From Thioalkalicoccus limnaeus (lineage in GTDB: Bacteria > Pseudomonadota > Gammaproteobacteria > Chromatiales > Chromatiaceae), in the NCBI RefSeq assembly GCF_041197575.1, contig NZ_JBDKXB010000001.1, positions 258,928 through 322,927 on the forward strand: 64,000 nt of DNA, read 5' to 3'. This document shows, piece after piece, positions 53,901 through 61,963 of the stretch (the first letter of the stretch is position 1; every line of letters begins with the position of its first letter). A model generated the notes under the pieces. That model was not told where the DNA came from. It searched no databases and worked only from the letters and a program-made list of their open reading frames with translations. A program made the position numbers and the translations under genes.

Positions 53901-56757
53901 TATCCGCCATCGGCAGGCACAGCATCGATTCGATGCCCTGGGCCAGGAATTCGGTCCTTTCGGCGTTGGCCTCGTCCGGCATGTCGGCGACACTGGGGAT
54001 GTGAACCGGCTCGCGGGTCTGCATCTGGGCCTTCCACCAGGGCATCGCGCCGACCGCCATATCCCGCGACCGGATCCTCGCCGATGCGATGTTCGGGGCG
54101 CACCACTCATGGGTATTGGTCATCCGCGCACCGTCGGCGGTGAAGCGAAACAGGTAGGCGCGATCGACCTCGAGCAGGTGGCCGAGTGTCGCCAACGCGC
54201 CATTGAGGACGTCGTCCAGATTATTGTCTCGCGCCGTTGCCAGGCGCCCCGAGATCTTTGCGGTCGCCCGTTCCAAGTCTAGGCGCCGCGCGGCTTCGAC
54301 GTCCGCGAGCTTGCGGTCGGTGATATCACGGGCCGCGGCATAGATCACCTCCCCGTGCGGGTACGAACGCCATTCGAGCCAACGGTAGCGTCCGTCGCGG
54401 CACCGGTAGCGGTTCTCGAAGCTGCGGATCGTGATCTGATCGCCGAGCCGCGCGAGGGCCGAGAGCGTGGCGTCGCGGTCGTCGGGGTGGACGAGGTCGA
54501 GGAAGGGCCGGCCCTCCAACTCCGTCAAGGGGTACCCCAGTGTTCGCTCCCACTCCGGGTTGAGCCGCAGGAAGACGCCGTCGGTGTTGGCGACGCATAG
54601 CATGTCGAGCCCGACCGTGAAGAATCGATTCAGCTCCTCGGTTCGCTCGTTGACTAATCCGACCAATCCGGCATGGCGGCGCGCCAACAGCGACGCCATG
54701 GTCGCGAAGGCACCGGTCAAGAGCAGTCCGATCCAGGCCGTGATCCAGCTGGCCCGGCCCGGGTGCACCCGGTGAAAGTCGGGGCCGGCTTGGGCGCTGA
54801 TCCGGAACACCTCGCCGAAGATCGGGATAGGTTGCGACAAGCGCGGGCCGACCAGCCCGGCGCGTTCGCCGTCGTGGCTCACGGCGAGGGATTGCGCCGA
54901 ACCGCCTTCGCCGAGGTGTTCGATCTCGAGCAGGATCCCGGGGTCGGTGGGCATGCCCAACAACAGCGTGTCCATCCGCAGCGCCGCGAGGGCCACGCCG
55001 CTCCGATGTCCGGGTTGCTCGCTGTCGAACACCGGTCTGACGACACGGATGCCTTTCGGCCGACCGGGTTCCAATAGAAAGGTCACCGGTTTCGTGCTCG
55101 TCGGCAAGCCGGTGCGAGTGGCCTCGTCGATGGCTTGGCGCCGGATCGGTTCAGAGGCCATGTCGAAGCCGATCGCTTGCTCGCTGACGGTCGTCCGCGG
55201 CGCCACATAGTACACGGGATAATAGTCGTCGCGGTCGGTGAGCGATACCGGCAGACCCTGTTCATCGGCCTCCCAGACGGCGAAGTCGGGAAACTCGGCG
55301 GCGCGGACCTTTGCTTCGAATCGCGCGAGATCGTCGCGCGAGACACGAGGCACCCAACTCCAGGCCCAGACGGCCGGGTTGCGAGTCAAGTGCTCGGCGA
55401 AACGGTCGAAGGCGTCCCGGCTGGGAGTTGGGCTGTTTTCGAGGAACGCGGCGAGCCCGGCTAGTTCTTTGTCGCGCAGATCACGAAGTGCGCGCGCAAT
55501 CGCGTCCGTATGGCTTGCCGCCATCTGCGCGAAGAGGCGTTCACGCGCATGCGTCTCGCGTCGATCGGCGGTCCAGGCGGCGGAAGATGTCAACAGGATG
55601 CCAATCGCCAGCACCGTCAAGCCCTCGAGATACCGCCAAACGCCGGCTGGCGGTTCTGGTTGTCGCGCCCGTTTGGCGAACAACAGGGCCGCCGCGAACA
55701 GCAGGGCCGAGAGGGCCACCGTCAGGACCGCTGGTGGGATCGCGGCCCGGAGCAGCTGGCGGCGCCAATCCCGGGCATCGATATCGATGCCGAGACTCGC
55801 GATGACACGAGCCTGGCCGAGATAGGCCCCTGCGCACAGCATGAGGTCGTCGACACGCCGCACCAGCGTGGTCTTGGGTTCGAGACGTTGATTGGCTGGG
55901 TTGATGGCCTCGTAAGCGACCCATCCTTCGCCTTCGTCCAGTGCGATGCGTTGCATCACCCGCCCGAAGGAGGCATCGCCGAGGTGATCCGATGGCTCGA
56001 GCCCATGCTGGCCGACCAGCTCTGGCCGCACCGGATGGGCGAGGATGGTCAGGTCGAGATCGGCGGCGAAGACATACAGGTCATCGCGATGAAACAATCC
56101 GTTCTCGATCATCATTTCGCGCAACAGCGACGCACGACCATGCTGTCGATAGAAGGCCTCGGCCTCGTCGACCATCCTCCGAGCGTCATCGGGCAGTGCG
56201 ATGCCGTGGAATTGCTGGATCTCCTCGAAGAGCGGGACCTGTGCCGTGATCCAGGTTCCCCAACGATTGGCAAAGGGACCCTCGACTTGGTCGAGACCTT
56301 CGGAGAAGACGCGTTGTTCGCCAGCGGTCGCTTCGTCGTAGATCTGACCGGGTGGCGAATAGTCGTCGGAGTGCGTGGGTTCGTTGTCGACCAGGATCAT
56401 CAGGCGGCCATCGGGACGGCGGCCCATGATGTAGACGAAACCATAGCGATCATCGGCGTTCGCGATGGTTGTCATCTGCCTTTTGAGTCGTTGGTATTCC
56501 GCGCGGGCGAGATCGTCCTCGGTCGCGGACAAGGTTTGGATGTGTTCGACATTGACCGATCGAGCCAAGAGACGCGTCTCGAACAGCAAGGCCTCGCGCA
56601 TCGCGCGGTCCGTGACGTCGACGGTCCACCAGGTCCAGACCGAACCGAGCAGGAGGGAAATCAGCGCCAACGAACTTGCGAGTGGAGGCAGCCAACGCAG
56701 GCGCCTGGTCTTGGCAGCGGCCGAGTGGTCAACCTCGGCGATCGATCGTTCCTCCAT
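50983..56757 (-). CDS. Large hybrid sensor histidine kinase (CHASE-PAS-GAF-GAF-HK-REC-REC-HPt)
   Basis: The 1924-residue protein has a first membrane helix near residues 27-45, an extracytoplasmic cache-like region to about 330, further helices near 340, 380 and 675, and a CHASE domain at about 430-620. Inside the cell follow a PAS domain (about 710-830), two GAF domains that share THEWCAP text (about 850-990 and 1020-1170), HisKA with NMSHEIRTPMNAVIG (His near 1205), and an ATPase (LLGNAIKF, DTGIGM, GGTGLGL). Two receivers (DWRMPG near 1496, DLQMPIMDG near 1640) and an HPt with VHTLKGSAG near 1786 end it. All phosphorelay residues are present. It is coupled to the REC-GGDEF gene, its probable output. 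Confidence 0.93.
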   Translation of the reverse strand: MEERSIAEVDHSAAAKTRRLRWLPPLASSLALISLLLGSVWTWWTVDVTDRAMREALLFETRLLARSVNVEHIQTLSATEDDLARAEYQRLKRQMTTIANADDRYGFVYIMGRRPDGRLMILVDNEPTHSDDYSPPGQIYDEATAGEQRVFSEGLDQVEGPFANRWGTWITAQVPLFEEIQQFHGIALPDDARRMVDEAEAFYRQHGRASLLREMMIENGLFHRDDLYVFAADLDLTILAHPVRPELVGQHGLEPSDHLGDASFGRVMQRIALDEGEGWVAYEAINPANQRLEPKTTLVRRVDDLMLCAGAYLGQARVIASLGIDIDARDWRRQLLRAAIPPAVLTVALSALLFAAALLFAKRARQPEPPAGVWRYLEGLTVLAIGILLTSSAAWTADRRETHARERLFAQMAASHTDAIARALRDLRDKELAGLAAFLENSPTPSRDAFDRFAEHLTRNPAVWAWSWVPRVSRDDLARFEAKVRAAEFPDFAVWEADEQGLPVSLTDRDDYYPVYYVAPRTTVSEQAIGFDMASEPIRRQAIDEATRTGLPTSTKPVTFLLEPGRPKGIRVVRPVFDSEQPGHRSGVALAALRMDTLLLGMPTDPGILLEIEHLGEGGSAQSLAVSHDGERAGLVGPRLSQPIPIFGEVFRISAQAGPDFHRVHPGRASWITAWIGLLLTGAFATMASLLARRHAGLVGLVNERTEELNRFFTVGLDMLCVANTDGVFLRLNPEWERTLGYPLTELEGRPFLDLVHPDDRDATLSALARLGDQITIRSFENRYRCRDGRYRWLEWRSYPHGEVIYAAARDITDRKLADVEAARRLDLERATAKISGRLATARDNNLDDVLNGALATLGHLLEVDRAYLFRFTADGARMTNTHEWCAPNIASARIRSRDMAVGAMPWWKAQMQTREPVHIPSVADMPDEANAERTEFLAQGIESMLCLPMADTEGTLWGFIGFDTIGRTKHWIDHDIRLLRLLVQVIGSTIGRQETLLHIEINQHALEQQTRLQEILMRISSTYISLPLTQVDQVIARSLGDLGGFVGADRAYLFDYDFDQRVSRNTHEWCAPGIEPQHERLQAVPNDLIPDWVAAHCRGQSMYIPDVGALPPASGLRQLLDPQGVKSVLAVPLMDGTHCLGFVGFDAVRSQYRYSAIERRLLTVFAQMLVNVRKRRDIEDALRQSREQAEAASRSKSEFLANMSHEIRTPMNAVIGLSQILLETDLNDEQRDYLRKIHGSSHLLLGIINDILDYSKIEAGKLELDHHDFQVHQLLDQMATLFGTATGDKGLDLFFRVSPDLPDTLRGDSLRLGQVLINLLGNAIKFTESGQVEVRIEQVVGGDDNEVRLRFEISDTGIGMDAQTISRLFRPFSQADTSTTRRFGGTGLGLVISRRLVERMGGVIEVESTPGQGSTFSFELTFPVSRVAAHPAAYPQVSGRRVLVVDDQATARMVLREILEARHCAVVEADSGQAAIDAVLAAHRRRTPFDFILMDWRMPGDIDGLEAIDRLRSLRNNGQLTGTPAPIIIVSAYSRDEIPIDPERISGFLGKPVTASAVFNAMIEASGEKAEIIPAPYGVQVPSFTGRSILLTEDNPLNQEVARRMLERTGAKVTLADNGAEAVRMVESGDFDLVLMDLQMPIMDGFEAARRIREQAPDLPIIALSAAVMDADRERARDAGMEAHLAKPIDSRTLYDTLAHWLGDPRQTIANPPGTAAVDQALASRLPASLDGFDLGRGLGLADRDEGLYHRLLLLFRDQLAGDASSIIARIEDGDHQTAQRLVHTLKGSAGVVGATRLEAITTRIGRAFEAGKEVSAALRREFRAAFDEARTQLATLPPLPPNAEDPSGIDSKQGQAALEALHARLAKSELIDDDQLRDATTFLDQQLGHKASAELLRLLERFELDRATSQLVELAARAGVEL

Positions 56758-56904
56758 TGGGCGCGGCCCGTCAGCGTTTCGGATACATATCGATCGGGGT
56801 TTCCCGCGGTTGGGTTGGAATCTTTCGAGCCAGGTGTCTCTGCGCCCCGTCTCGGCCCCGTCAATGTATCAACCAACCCCAGCGGATGTCACGCGACGGC
56901 ATGG

Positions 56905-57948
56905 CTACGAGGGTTCGCAGTGGTCCTCTTGGGGGGCGGAGGTCGAGCCCGTTGGGGTGCGGAGTGCCGCGAAGGTCCGCGCGAGCATCGCCCGGATATC
57001 GGGTTCGCGATCGACGGCGTAGGCGAGGAAGGTCTTCGCGATCGTCGATAGCTCACGTCCCTTGGGGTGCACCAGGTACCAGGCACGTTCGATCGGGAAA
57101 CCTTCGACGTCGAGCATCGCCAGGCGTCCGGCGCCCCAATCCAGCGTCAACGAATGCAGCGACAGGGCCGAGATGCCCAGGCCGGCGATGATCGCGTGTT
57201 TGATCGCCTCGTTGCTACCCAGCTCCATGCGCACGTTGGGTTGAAGGCCGGATTCGGCGAAGCGGTGGATGACGGAGTCACGGATGCCGGATCCGGGCTC
57301 GCGCAGGATGAAACGCTCGCGGGCGAGACATTCCATCGAGATGCGGGGCTTCCGGGCCAGCGGATGATCGGCGCGCGCGACGATGATCAACGGGTTTGGC
57401 GCCAGATAGGTGGCCTCGACCTCGATGCCGGCGTTCGCCGGTTCGCCGAAGATGTAGAGATCGTCGTCGTTCGCCTCCATGCGTTCGATGATGCGCGTGC
57501 GGTTGGTGACCTTCAAAGAGACGTCGATGCCCGGGTAACGCTCGCAGAACCCGCCGAGTATCTCCGGCGCGAAATATTTCGCCGTGGTGATGACAGCCAG
57601 ACGAAATCGGCCGCTTTTCAATCCTTTCAGATCCGCGAGCCGGGTCTCCAGGTCGCCCAGTGTGCGCAGGATGGTACGCGATGCCGCATAGACTTCGCGG
57701 CCGGCGTCGGTCGGTTCGACGTTGCGCCCGACATGCAGGAACAGCGGCGTTCCGACGGTCTCGGTGAGCTTCTTGATCTGCATCGAGACCGTCGGTTGGG
57801 TCAGGAACATCTCCTCGGCGGCGCGCGTGAAGCTGCCGAGGCGCACGATGGCCTCGAGGAGTTGCAGTTGCCGGAGCGTGGCGTGGCGAACGAAGCGGTT
57901 CGTTGTCTCGGTATCGCCCTGGTCTGAGCGTCGGTCGCTTGTCGACAT
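56905..57948 (-). CDS. cbbR: LysR-type regulator, CbbR-like
   Basis: The 347-residue protein has the LysR helix-turn-helix (TLRQLQLLEAIVRLGSFTRA, then LTQPTVSMQIKKL) and a CbbR-like effector domain (FCERYPGIDVSLKVTNRTRI, AIIAGLGISALSLHSL). CbbR activates Calvin-cycle genes. Here it lies downstream of the carboxysome operon on the same strand, not divergent from cbbL as is usual, and is separated from acRAF by about 140 bases without a gene. The C-terminus (SAPQEDHCEPS) is extended. Confidence 0.88.
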   Translation of the reverse strand: MSTSDRRSDQGDTETTNRFVRHATLRQLQLLEAIVRLGSFTRAAEEMFLTQPTVSMQIKKLTETVGTPLFLHVGRNVEPTDAGREVYAASRTILRTLGDLETRLADLKGLKSGRFRLAVITTAKYFAPEILGGFCERYPGIDVSLKVTNRTRIIERMEANDDDLYIFGEPANAGIEVEATYLAPNPLIIVARADHPLARKPRISMECLARERFILREPGSGIRDSVIHRFAESGLQPNVRMELGSNEAIKHAIIAGLGISALSLHSLTLDWGAGRLAMLDVEGFPIERAWYLVHPKGRELSTIAKTFLAYAVDREPDIRAMLARTFAALRTPTGSTSAPQEDHCEPS

Positions 57949-58089
57949 GGCCTCGCCGGTCTGATCGGACTCGATGGTCTGGGGCGTGCTCCGGGGAGCA
58001 ATGATTCAATGAGCATGTCCCGCGGCGCACGGGCACGCGCGACGCTGACGCCCCATCATAGCCGAATCGGACTGACCGCGTGTTCAAAG

Positions 58090-58353
58090 TCAGCGATACA
58101 GGGCCTCGATGTCGTTCGCGAAACGGCAGAGGGATTCGCCGAGTTCGGTCGCGCCCTCGTCCGCAGGCAGCGTGAGGTTCACATAGGTCCGGCCAAAGCT
58201 GATGTCGGGGTGGACCCCGGTGCGTTCCGAGAGCGCGGCGGCCCGGTCGAGGAAATCACGGGTGGCCGGGTAGTCGGGGAATTCCAGGCGGCATTCGAGC
58301 CGCAGCGGGCGCTCGCGGCGCGACCAGAGTGGATTCGAAGTCGTCGATGTCAT
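58090..58353 (-). CDS. Carboxysome-associated Rubisco assembly factor acRAF (PCD-like)
   Basis: The 87-residue protein resembles pterin-4a-carbinolamine dehydratase in fold (LECRLEFPDYPATRDFLDRA, later ISFGRTYVNLTLPAD) but lacks the usual active-site His cluster. Such degenerate dehydratases in cso operons act as Rubisco assembly factors. The ATG overlaps the ferritin-like gene's stop, making it part of the cso transcript. It is the last cso gene here. Confidence 0.82.
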   Translation of the reverse strand: MTSTTSNPLWSRRERPLRLECRLEFPDYPATRDFLDRAAALSERTGVHPDISFGRTYVNLTLPADEGATELGESLCRFANDIEALYR

Positions 58354-58820
58354 CAGAAGTAAGCGCGATCGGTCTGGTGTGGCACCGTCAATGACGCCAG
58401 CCACGTATCGATTTGTTGCGCGTGTTCGAGTTCCTCACGCAGCAACCCCTCGAAGAAGGCCCCATTGCCGGCATCGCCGATGCGTTCGCAGAAGATCGCC
58501 GCGTCCTGGTACAAGGCGGTGATTTCCGCTTCGAGCGCGGCATCCTGGCGCAGCAGGTCGGCCAGATTGCGGGCTACGCCGGCTGGGCGCAGTTGCGAGG
58601 CATTGGGCGCGACGCCGAGCGTCAGCATCCGTTGGATGATCCGCTCGGCGTGACGCATCTCCTCGACGGTTTCCTCGCGGAACCGTCTTGCCGCCTCGGG
58701 CAGACCCCAGGCCTCGGCCAGCGCGGCCTGGGTCATGTACTGCTGGACGGCGGACAGCTCCAGGCTCAGGGCGCGGCCGAGGTAACCGAGGAGTCGGGGG
58801 TGGATCCGCATGTGTTTCAT
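58353..58820 (-). CDS. Ferritin-like protein of the cso operon
   Basis: The 155-residue four-helix protein has the diiron pattern of bacterioferritin: LELSAVQQYM, REETVEEMRHAERIIQ and LREELEHAQQIDTWL (E...ExxH twice). Bacterioferritin-like genes are common at the end of alpha-carboxysome operons, where their role is unclear. The stop overlaps acRAF's ATG. Two in-frame ATGs lie three codons apart; the first has AAGG upstream. Confidence 0.86.
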   Translation of the reverse strand: MKHMRIHPRLLGYLGRALSLELSAVQQYMTQAALAEAWGLPEAARRFREETVEEMRHAERIIQRMLTLGVAPNASQLRPAGVARNLADLLRQDAALEAEITALYQDAAIFCERIGDAGNGAFFEGLLREELEHAQQIDTWLASLTVPHQTDRAYF

Positions 58821-58873
58821 GCAACCTTACCTGTGCCGCCGCGCGCGCGGCGCGGGGTCCGGGACGGGTGACA

Positions 58874-59176
58874 TCAAGCCGTTGGTGCGGCCTTGTTCAG
58901 GATCGGCTCGACCTCGCGGTGTGGGCGGGCGATGATGTGGGCCGCGACCAGTCCGTCGCCGACCCGCTCGCAGGCGTCGGCACCGGCGCGGACGGCGGCG
59001 TTGACGGCGCCGGTCTCGCCGCGCACCAGCACGGTGACATAGCCGCCGCCGACGAATTCGCGGCCGATCAGCCGGACCTCGGCGGCCTTGGTCATGGCAT
59101 CCGCTGCCTCGATGGCGGGGACGAGCCCGCGGGTCTCGATCATGCCGAGGGCGATACCGTAGTTTTCGTGGGCCAT
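58874..59176 (-). CDS. csoS1: Carboxysome shell hexamer protein CsoS1 (second copy)
   Basis: The 100-residue BMC-domain protein reads YGIALGMIETRGLVPAIEAA, with GREFVGGGYVTVLVRGETGA and RPHREVEPIL. It forms hexamers that tile the shell facets. The ATG at 59176 has GGAG seven bases upstream. It is almost identical to the next gene upstream in the operon at DNA level, differing mainly at the two ends (NKAAPTA tail). Whether it is the csoS1A, B or C orthologue cannot be told. Confidence 0.95.
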   Translation of the reverse strand: MAHENYGIALGMIETRGLVPAIEAADAMTKAAEVRLIGREFVGGGYVTVLVRGETGAVNAAVRAGADACERVGDGLVAAHIIARPHREVEPILNKAAPTA

Positions 59177-59259
59177 TGGTCTACTCCGATTGTGTGGGTG
59201 TTCGTCGATCTGTGTCGTTGGGCGGGACGGCCCCTCGGGGCCATCCCGTGACGACGGGT

Positions 59260-59565
59260 TCATTCGCTGGCCGGGGATCCAATTGGAAGGATCGGCTCGA
59301 CCTCGCGGTGGGGGCGGGCGATGATGTGGGCCGCGACCAGTCCGTCGCCGACCCGCTCGCAGGCGTCGGCGCCGGCGCGGACGGCGGCGTTGACGGCGCC
59401 GGTCTCGCCGCGCACCAGCACGGTGACATAGCCGCCGCCGACGAATTCGCGGCCGATCAGCCGGACCTCGGCGGCCTTGGTCATCGCGTCTGCCGCCTCG
59501 ATGGCGGGGACGAGCCCGCGGGTCTCGATCATGCCGAGTGCGATCCCGTACTTTTCGCCTGTCAT
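59260..59565 (-). CDS. csoS1: Carboxysome shell hexamer protein CsoS1 (first copy)
   Basis: The 101-residue BMC protein (MTGEKYGIALGMIETRGLVP) shares its entire core with the following copy; only the first few residues and the PIGSPASE end differ. It is a hexameric shell facet protein with a central pore. AGGAG precedes the ATG at 59565. An 83-base gap separates the two csoS1 genes. The order csoS4B-csoS1-csoS1 matches alpha-carboxysome operons. Confidence 0.95.
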   Translation of the reverse strand: MTGEKYGIALGMIETRGLVPAIEAADAMTKAAEVRLIGREFVGGGYVTVLVRGETGAVNAAVRAGADACERVGDGLVAAHIIARPHREVEPILPIGSPASE

Positions 59566-59662
59566 CGTTCGTGTCTCCTGTGTGTCTCAAGTCGCCGTGG
59601 GCGCGATGGCCCGAGTTCATTCAATCTCTCATCCACCGGTGGGCCCGGAGGCGGCCGCGTGC

Positions 59663-59956
59663 CTATCGTCGAGGCGTGCCATGCGGCGGGCTCGACGGTT
59701 CCGAGGCCGCCTCGGGGGGCCAATGGTCGATGACCCCGCCGACGGTCAGATCCGTCAGGATCGCCGGATTTCCCATCGCGTAACGCGCCGCAGACCCGCT
59801 GACCACGAAGACCCAGTCGTCCGGACGCGCCCCGACCGGATCGGTTGCGACGACCCGTCGGCCCGCTGCATCCTGCAGCACCCGCAGGTCGACGTGGGCC
59901 AGTTCGGCAATTCGTTGTGTGCAGACCAGCGAGCCGACGACTCGACGAATCTCCAT
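59663..59956 (-). CDS. csoS4B: Carboxysome vertex pentamer protein CsoS4B
   Basis: The 97-residue EutN/CcmL-type protein (MEIRRVVGSLVCTQRIAEL, ATDPVGARPDDWVFVVSGSA, TVGGVIDHW) forms pentamers that close the shell corners. ATG at 59956 follows GGAGGTG, which lies in the sequence of an upstream in-frame ATG (59968) and therefore favours the downstream start. It follows csoS4A by 22 bases. The C-terminal SEPSSPPHGTPRR is a short extension. Confidence 0.94.
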   Translation of the reverse strand: MEIRRVVGSLVCTQRIAELAHVDLRVLQDAAGRRVVATDPVGARPDDWVFVVSGSAARYAMGNPAILTDLTVGGVIDHWPPEAASEPSSPPHGTPRR

Positions 59957-59978
59957 GGTCACCTCCACCTATCCGAGA

Positions 59979-60248
59979 TCATGGTCCGGCCTGTGGTGTG
60001 GTGCCGTCAGGTGGCCATCTGTCGATGATGCCGACGATCGTCAGGTCGCTCGGGTACTCCTTGCTGCCGGCCGCCTCGCGGGCAGCGGAGCTGCCGACGC
60101 AGATCACCCAGTCACCCGGTACGCAGCCGACGGCATCGACCGCGACCTGCAACGAACTTCCGTCGCGGACCACGAGCAAGTGCTTGTGTTCGAATCCCGG
60201 GATGCGATTCGTCGAGACCAGCGGTCGCTCGACCTGACAAATCTTCAT
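59979..60248 (-). CDS. csoS4A: Carboxysome vertex pentamer protein CsoS4A
   Basis: The 89-residue protein MKICQVERPLVSTNRIPGFE ... DAVGCVPGDWVICVGSSAAR ... SDLTIVGIIDRWP is a typical CsoS4A of the EutN/CcmL fold, forming the pentamer at shell vertices together with CsoS4B. Its start lies one base after the csoSCA stop, so translation is probably coupled. Confidence 0.95.
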   Translation of the reverse strand: MKICQVERPLVSTNRIPGFEHKHLLVVRDGSSLQVAVDAVGCVPGDWVICVGSSAAREAAGSKEYPSDLTIVGIIDRWPPDGTTPQAGP

Positions 60249-60249
60249 G

Positions 60250-61782
60250 TCAACGCCCCCCGATGCCGTCGCGTTGCAGCGAGCTGCCGACGATCTCGAG
60301 ACCGGTGCCGGCATCGGTATCGCGGACCGCGAGCAGTCGGTGCAGGTGTCCCGCGCTGGCTTGACGCTCGAAACGTTCGACCAAGGCGCGGTCGAGCCGC
60401 TGGCAGTGCAGAATCGCGCGCTCGCGCGCCCCAGGGACAGCTCCGCGATAGTCGAAGCGGATCACGACCGGGATCGGAAGCCCGCGGCTGACGTTGAGTC
60501 CGCTGAAGATCATGCACCCGACATCGAGGTCGGCGGCCCCTTCCTCGACCGTGTCGAGATAGGCGAAATAGGTCAGATTGCGCAACTGGATCTCATCGAA
60601 GCCTACCCCAACGCCCATGAACCGTTCGGCGTGGCCGTGATCGCCATAGCGACCGCCGTGGAGAGCGCGCACAAAGTCGATCTGCGACAGGTTGTTCTCG
60701 ATCAGGCGCGCGATCAGTTGGGTCTTGCCGGCATCGGGAGCGCCGTCCGGTGCCGCGTCGCGCACCAGCTCGAGAACCCGTGCGCGGGCGGCGTCGGGCG
60801 CCAGATCACAGGTCATGTCATAGACCCGCGCCGCATCGACGCTGCGATCGAGCGCGACCTCGCCCGCGGCATTCGGTACATGGATTCGGATCGCATCCGT
60901 GTCCGTGTCCAGCCCGATCAGCAGCAACGCAACCGAGGCCCCGCAGCAGAAGCTGTTTTCGATCGCCTGGCGAAACGCAAGCAGACGCTCGAGGGCCGCG
61001 CGGGCGGCGCGCGCGTCATCGGACCCATGCGCCGCGCAGCCCTGCTGCGCCGGATCATGCGAACTGAAATGGTAGATCACCGCTTTCAAATAGCGGGTCG
61101 GTGCATCGGCCGTGTTCGGCCGACCCTCGCGAAAACGCCGATACTCGATCTCGACCCACTTGGTGACCGCATCCTCGACGTCGAACAGGCCACCGGCGTA
61201 AGACTTGCGCCGCACTGCCCCGAACGGCAGCCGCAGGACATAGCTGATCGCGTGGGCCAACCGCCCGTCGGCGCAGGGCGTCACATCCAGCATGTGAAAG
61301 CCGCATTCCTGCAGAAAGGCCTCGAACGATGAGGACTCTCGCCCACCCAGTGGGTCCTCGATCAGGAACTCATCGGCCATGCGCCGATAAGTCTCGAACA
61401 CCGACCACGCGAACAGGGTGCGCAGATCCAGTCCGGCGATCCAGGCCTCCTCGAGCCGATCCTCGGGCATCCGGAAGCCGAGCTCCGTCTCGGCGATCAC
61501 TTGTGCCTGTGCGACGAAGTCGGGCGCGCACCGCAGTTGGGCGATCCGTTTGAGGACCGGTACGATCCGGTCGAACGCGCCTTTGACGCGCTGGTCATAG
61601 GCATGCAATCGGGCATTGGCGGACCGATCCGTGAGCGGGTGGGTCCGACCCGACGGCTCCGCATCGAACCCGCTGCCAACCGCCGCCCCGTTCGCCCGCG
61701 CGCGGCGCGCGTGCCTGGGCTCACCTTGCGGCGCAGCGGCCCAGATCAGGCTCGCGCGGTGAGAATGACGTCGGCTCGACAT
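60250..61782 (-). CDS. csoSCA: Carboxysomal carbonic anhydrase CsoSCA
   Basis: The 510-residue protein is a diverged beta-carbonic anhydrase: TPCADGRLAHAI holds the zinc Cys and catalytic Asp, and SSHDPAQQGCAAHGSDD holds the zinc His and Cys. It has an N-terminal helical region and a degenerate C-terminal repeat of the domain, as in CsoS3 of Halothiobacillus (about 514). It turns bicarbonate into CO2 inside the carboxysome. It lies 181 bases after csoS2. Confidence 0.95.
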   Translation of the reverse strand: MSSRRHSHRASLIWAAAPQGEPRHARRARANGAAVGSGFDAEPSGRTHPLTDRSANARLHAYDQRVKGAFDRIVPVLKRIAQLRCAPDFVAQAQVIAETELGFRMPEDRLEEAWIAGLDLRTLFAWSVFETYRRMADEFLIEDPLGGRESSSFEAFLQECGFHMLDVTPCADGRLAHAISYVLRLPFGAVRRKSYAGGLFDVEDAVTKWVEIEYRRFREGRPNTADAPTRYLKAVIYHFSSHDPAQQGCAAHGSDDARAARAALERLLAFRQAIENSFCCGASVALLLIGLDTDTDAIRIHVPNAAGEVALDRSVDAARVYDMTCDLAPDAARARVLELVRDAAPDGAPDAGKTQLIARLIENNLSQIDFVRALHGGRYGDHGHAERFMGVGVGFDEIQLRNLTYFAYLDTVEEGAADLDVGCMIFSGLNVSRGLPIPVVIRFDYRGAVPGARERAILHCQRLDRALVERFERQASAGHLHRLLAVRDTDAGTGLEIVGSSLQRDGIGGR

Positions 61783-61963
61783 GGGTCTCGGTCCCCGTTG
61801 GAATCAATGGTTGCCGCGGTAATCGATCGTCTCGAAGGTACCGGCATGCTGCTGGCGCGACTGGAAACGCGTCCGCCGCGCGTCGCCAGGGTGCGATGCG
61901 AGTCGTTGCGCAACCACCGATGCGTATTCATCGCTACTGCTCCGTGCGCCTGCTTGGTAGGGG

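Noticed and set aside
55510..57051. 513-codon open frame opposite the hybrid kinase and cbbR
   Set aside because: It crosses two well-supported genes in antisense and shows no domain.
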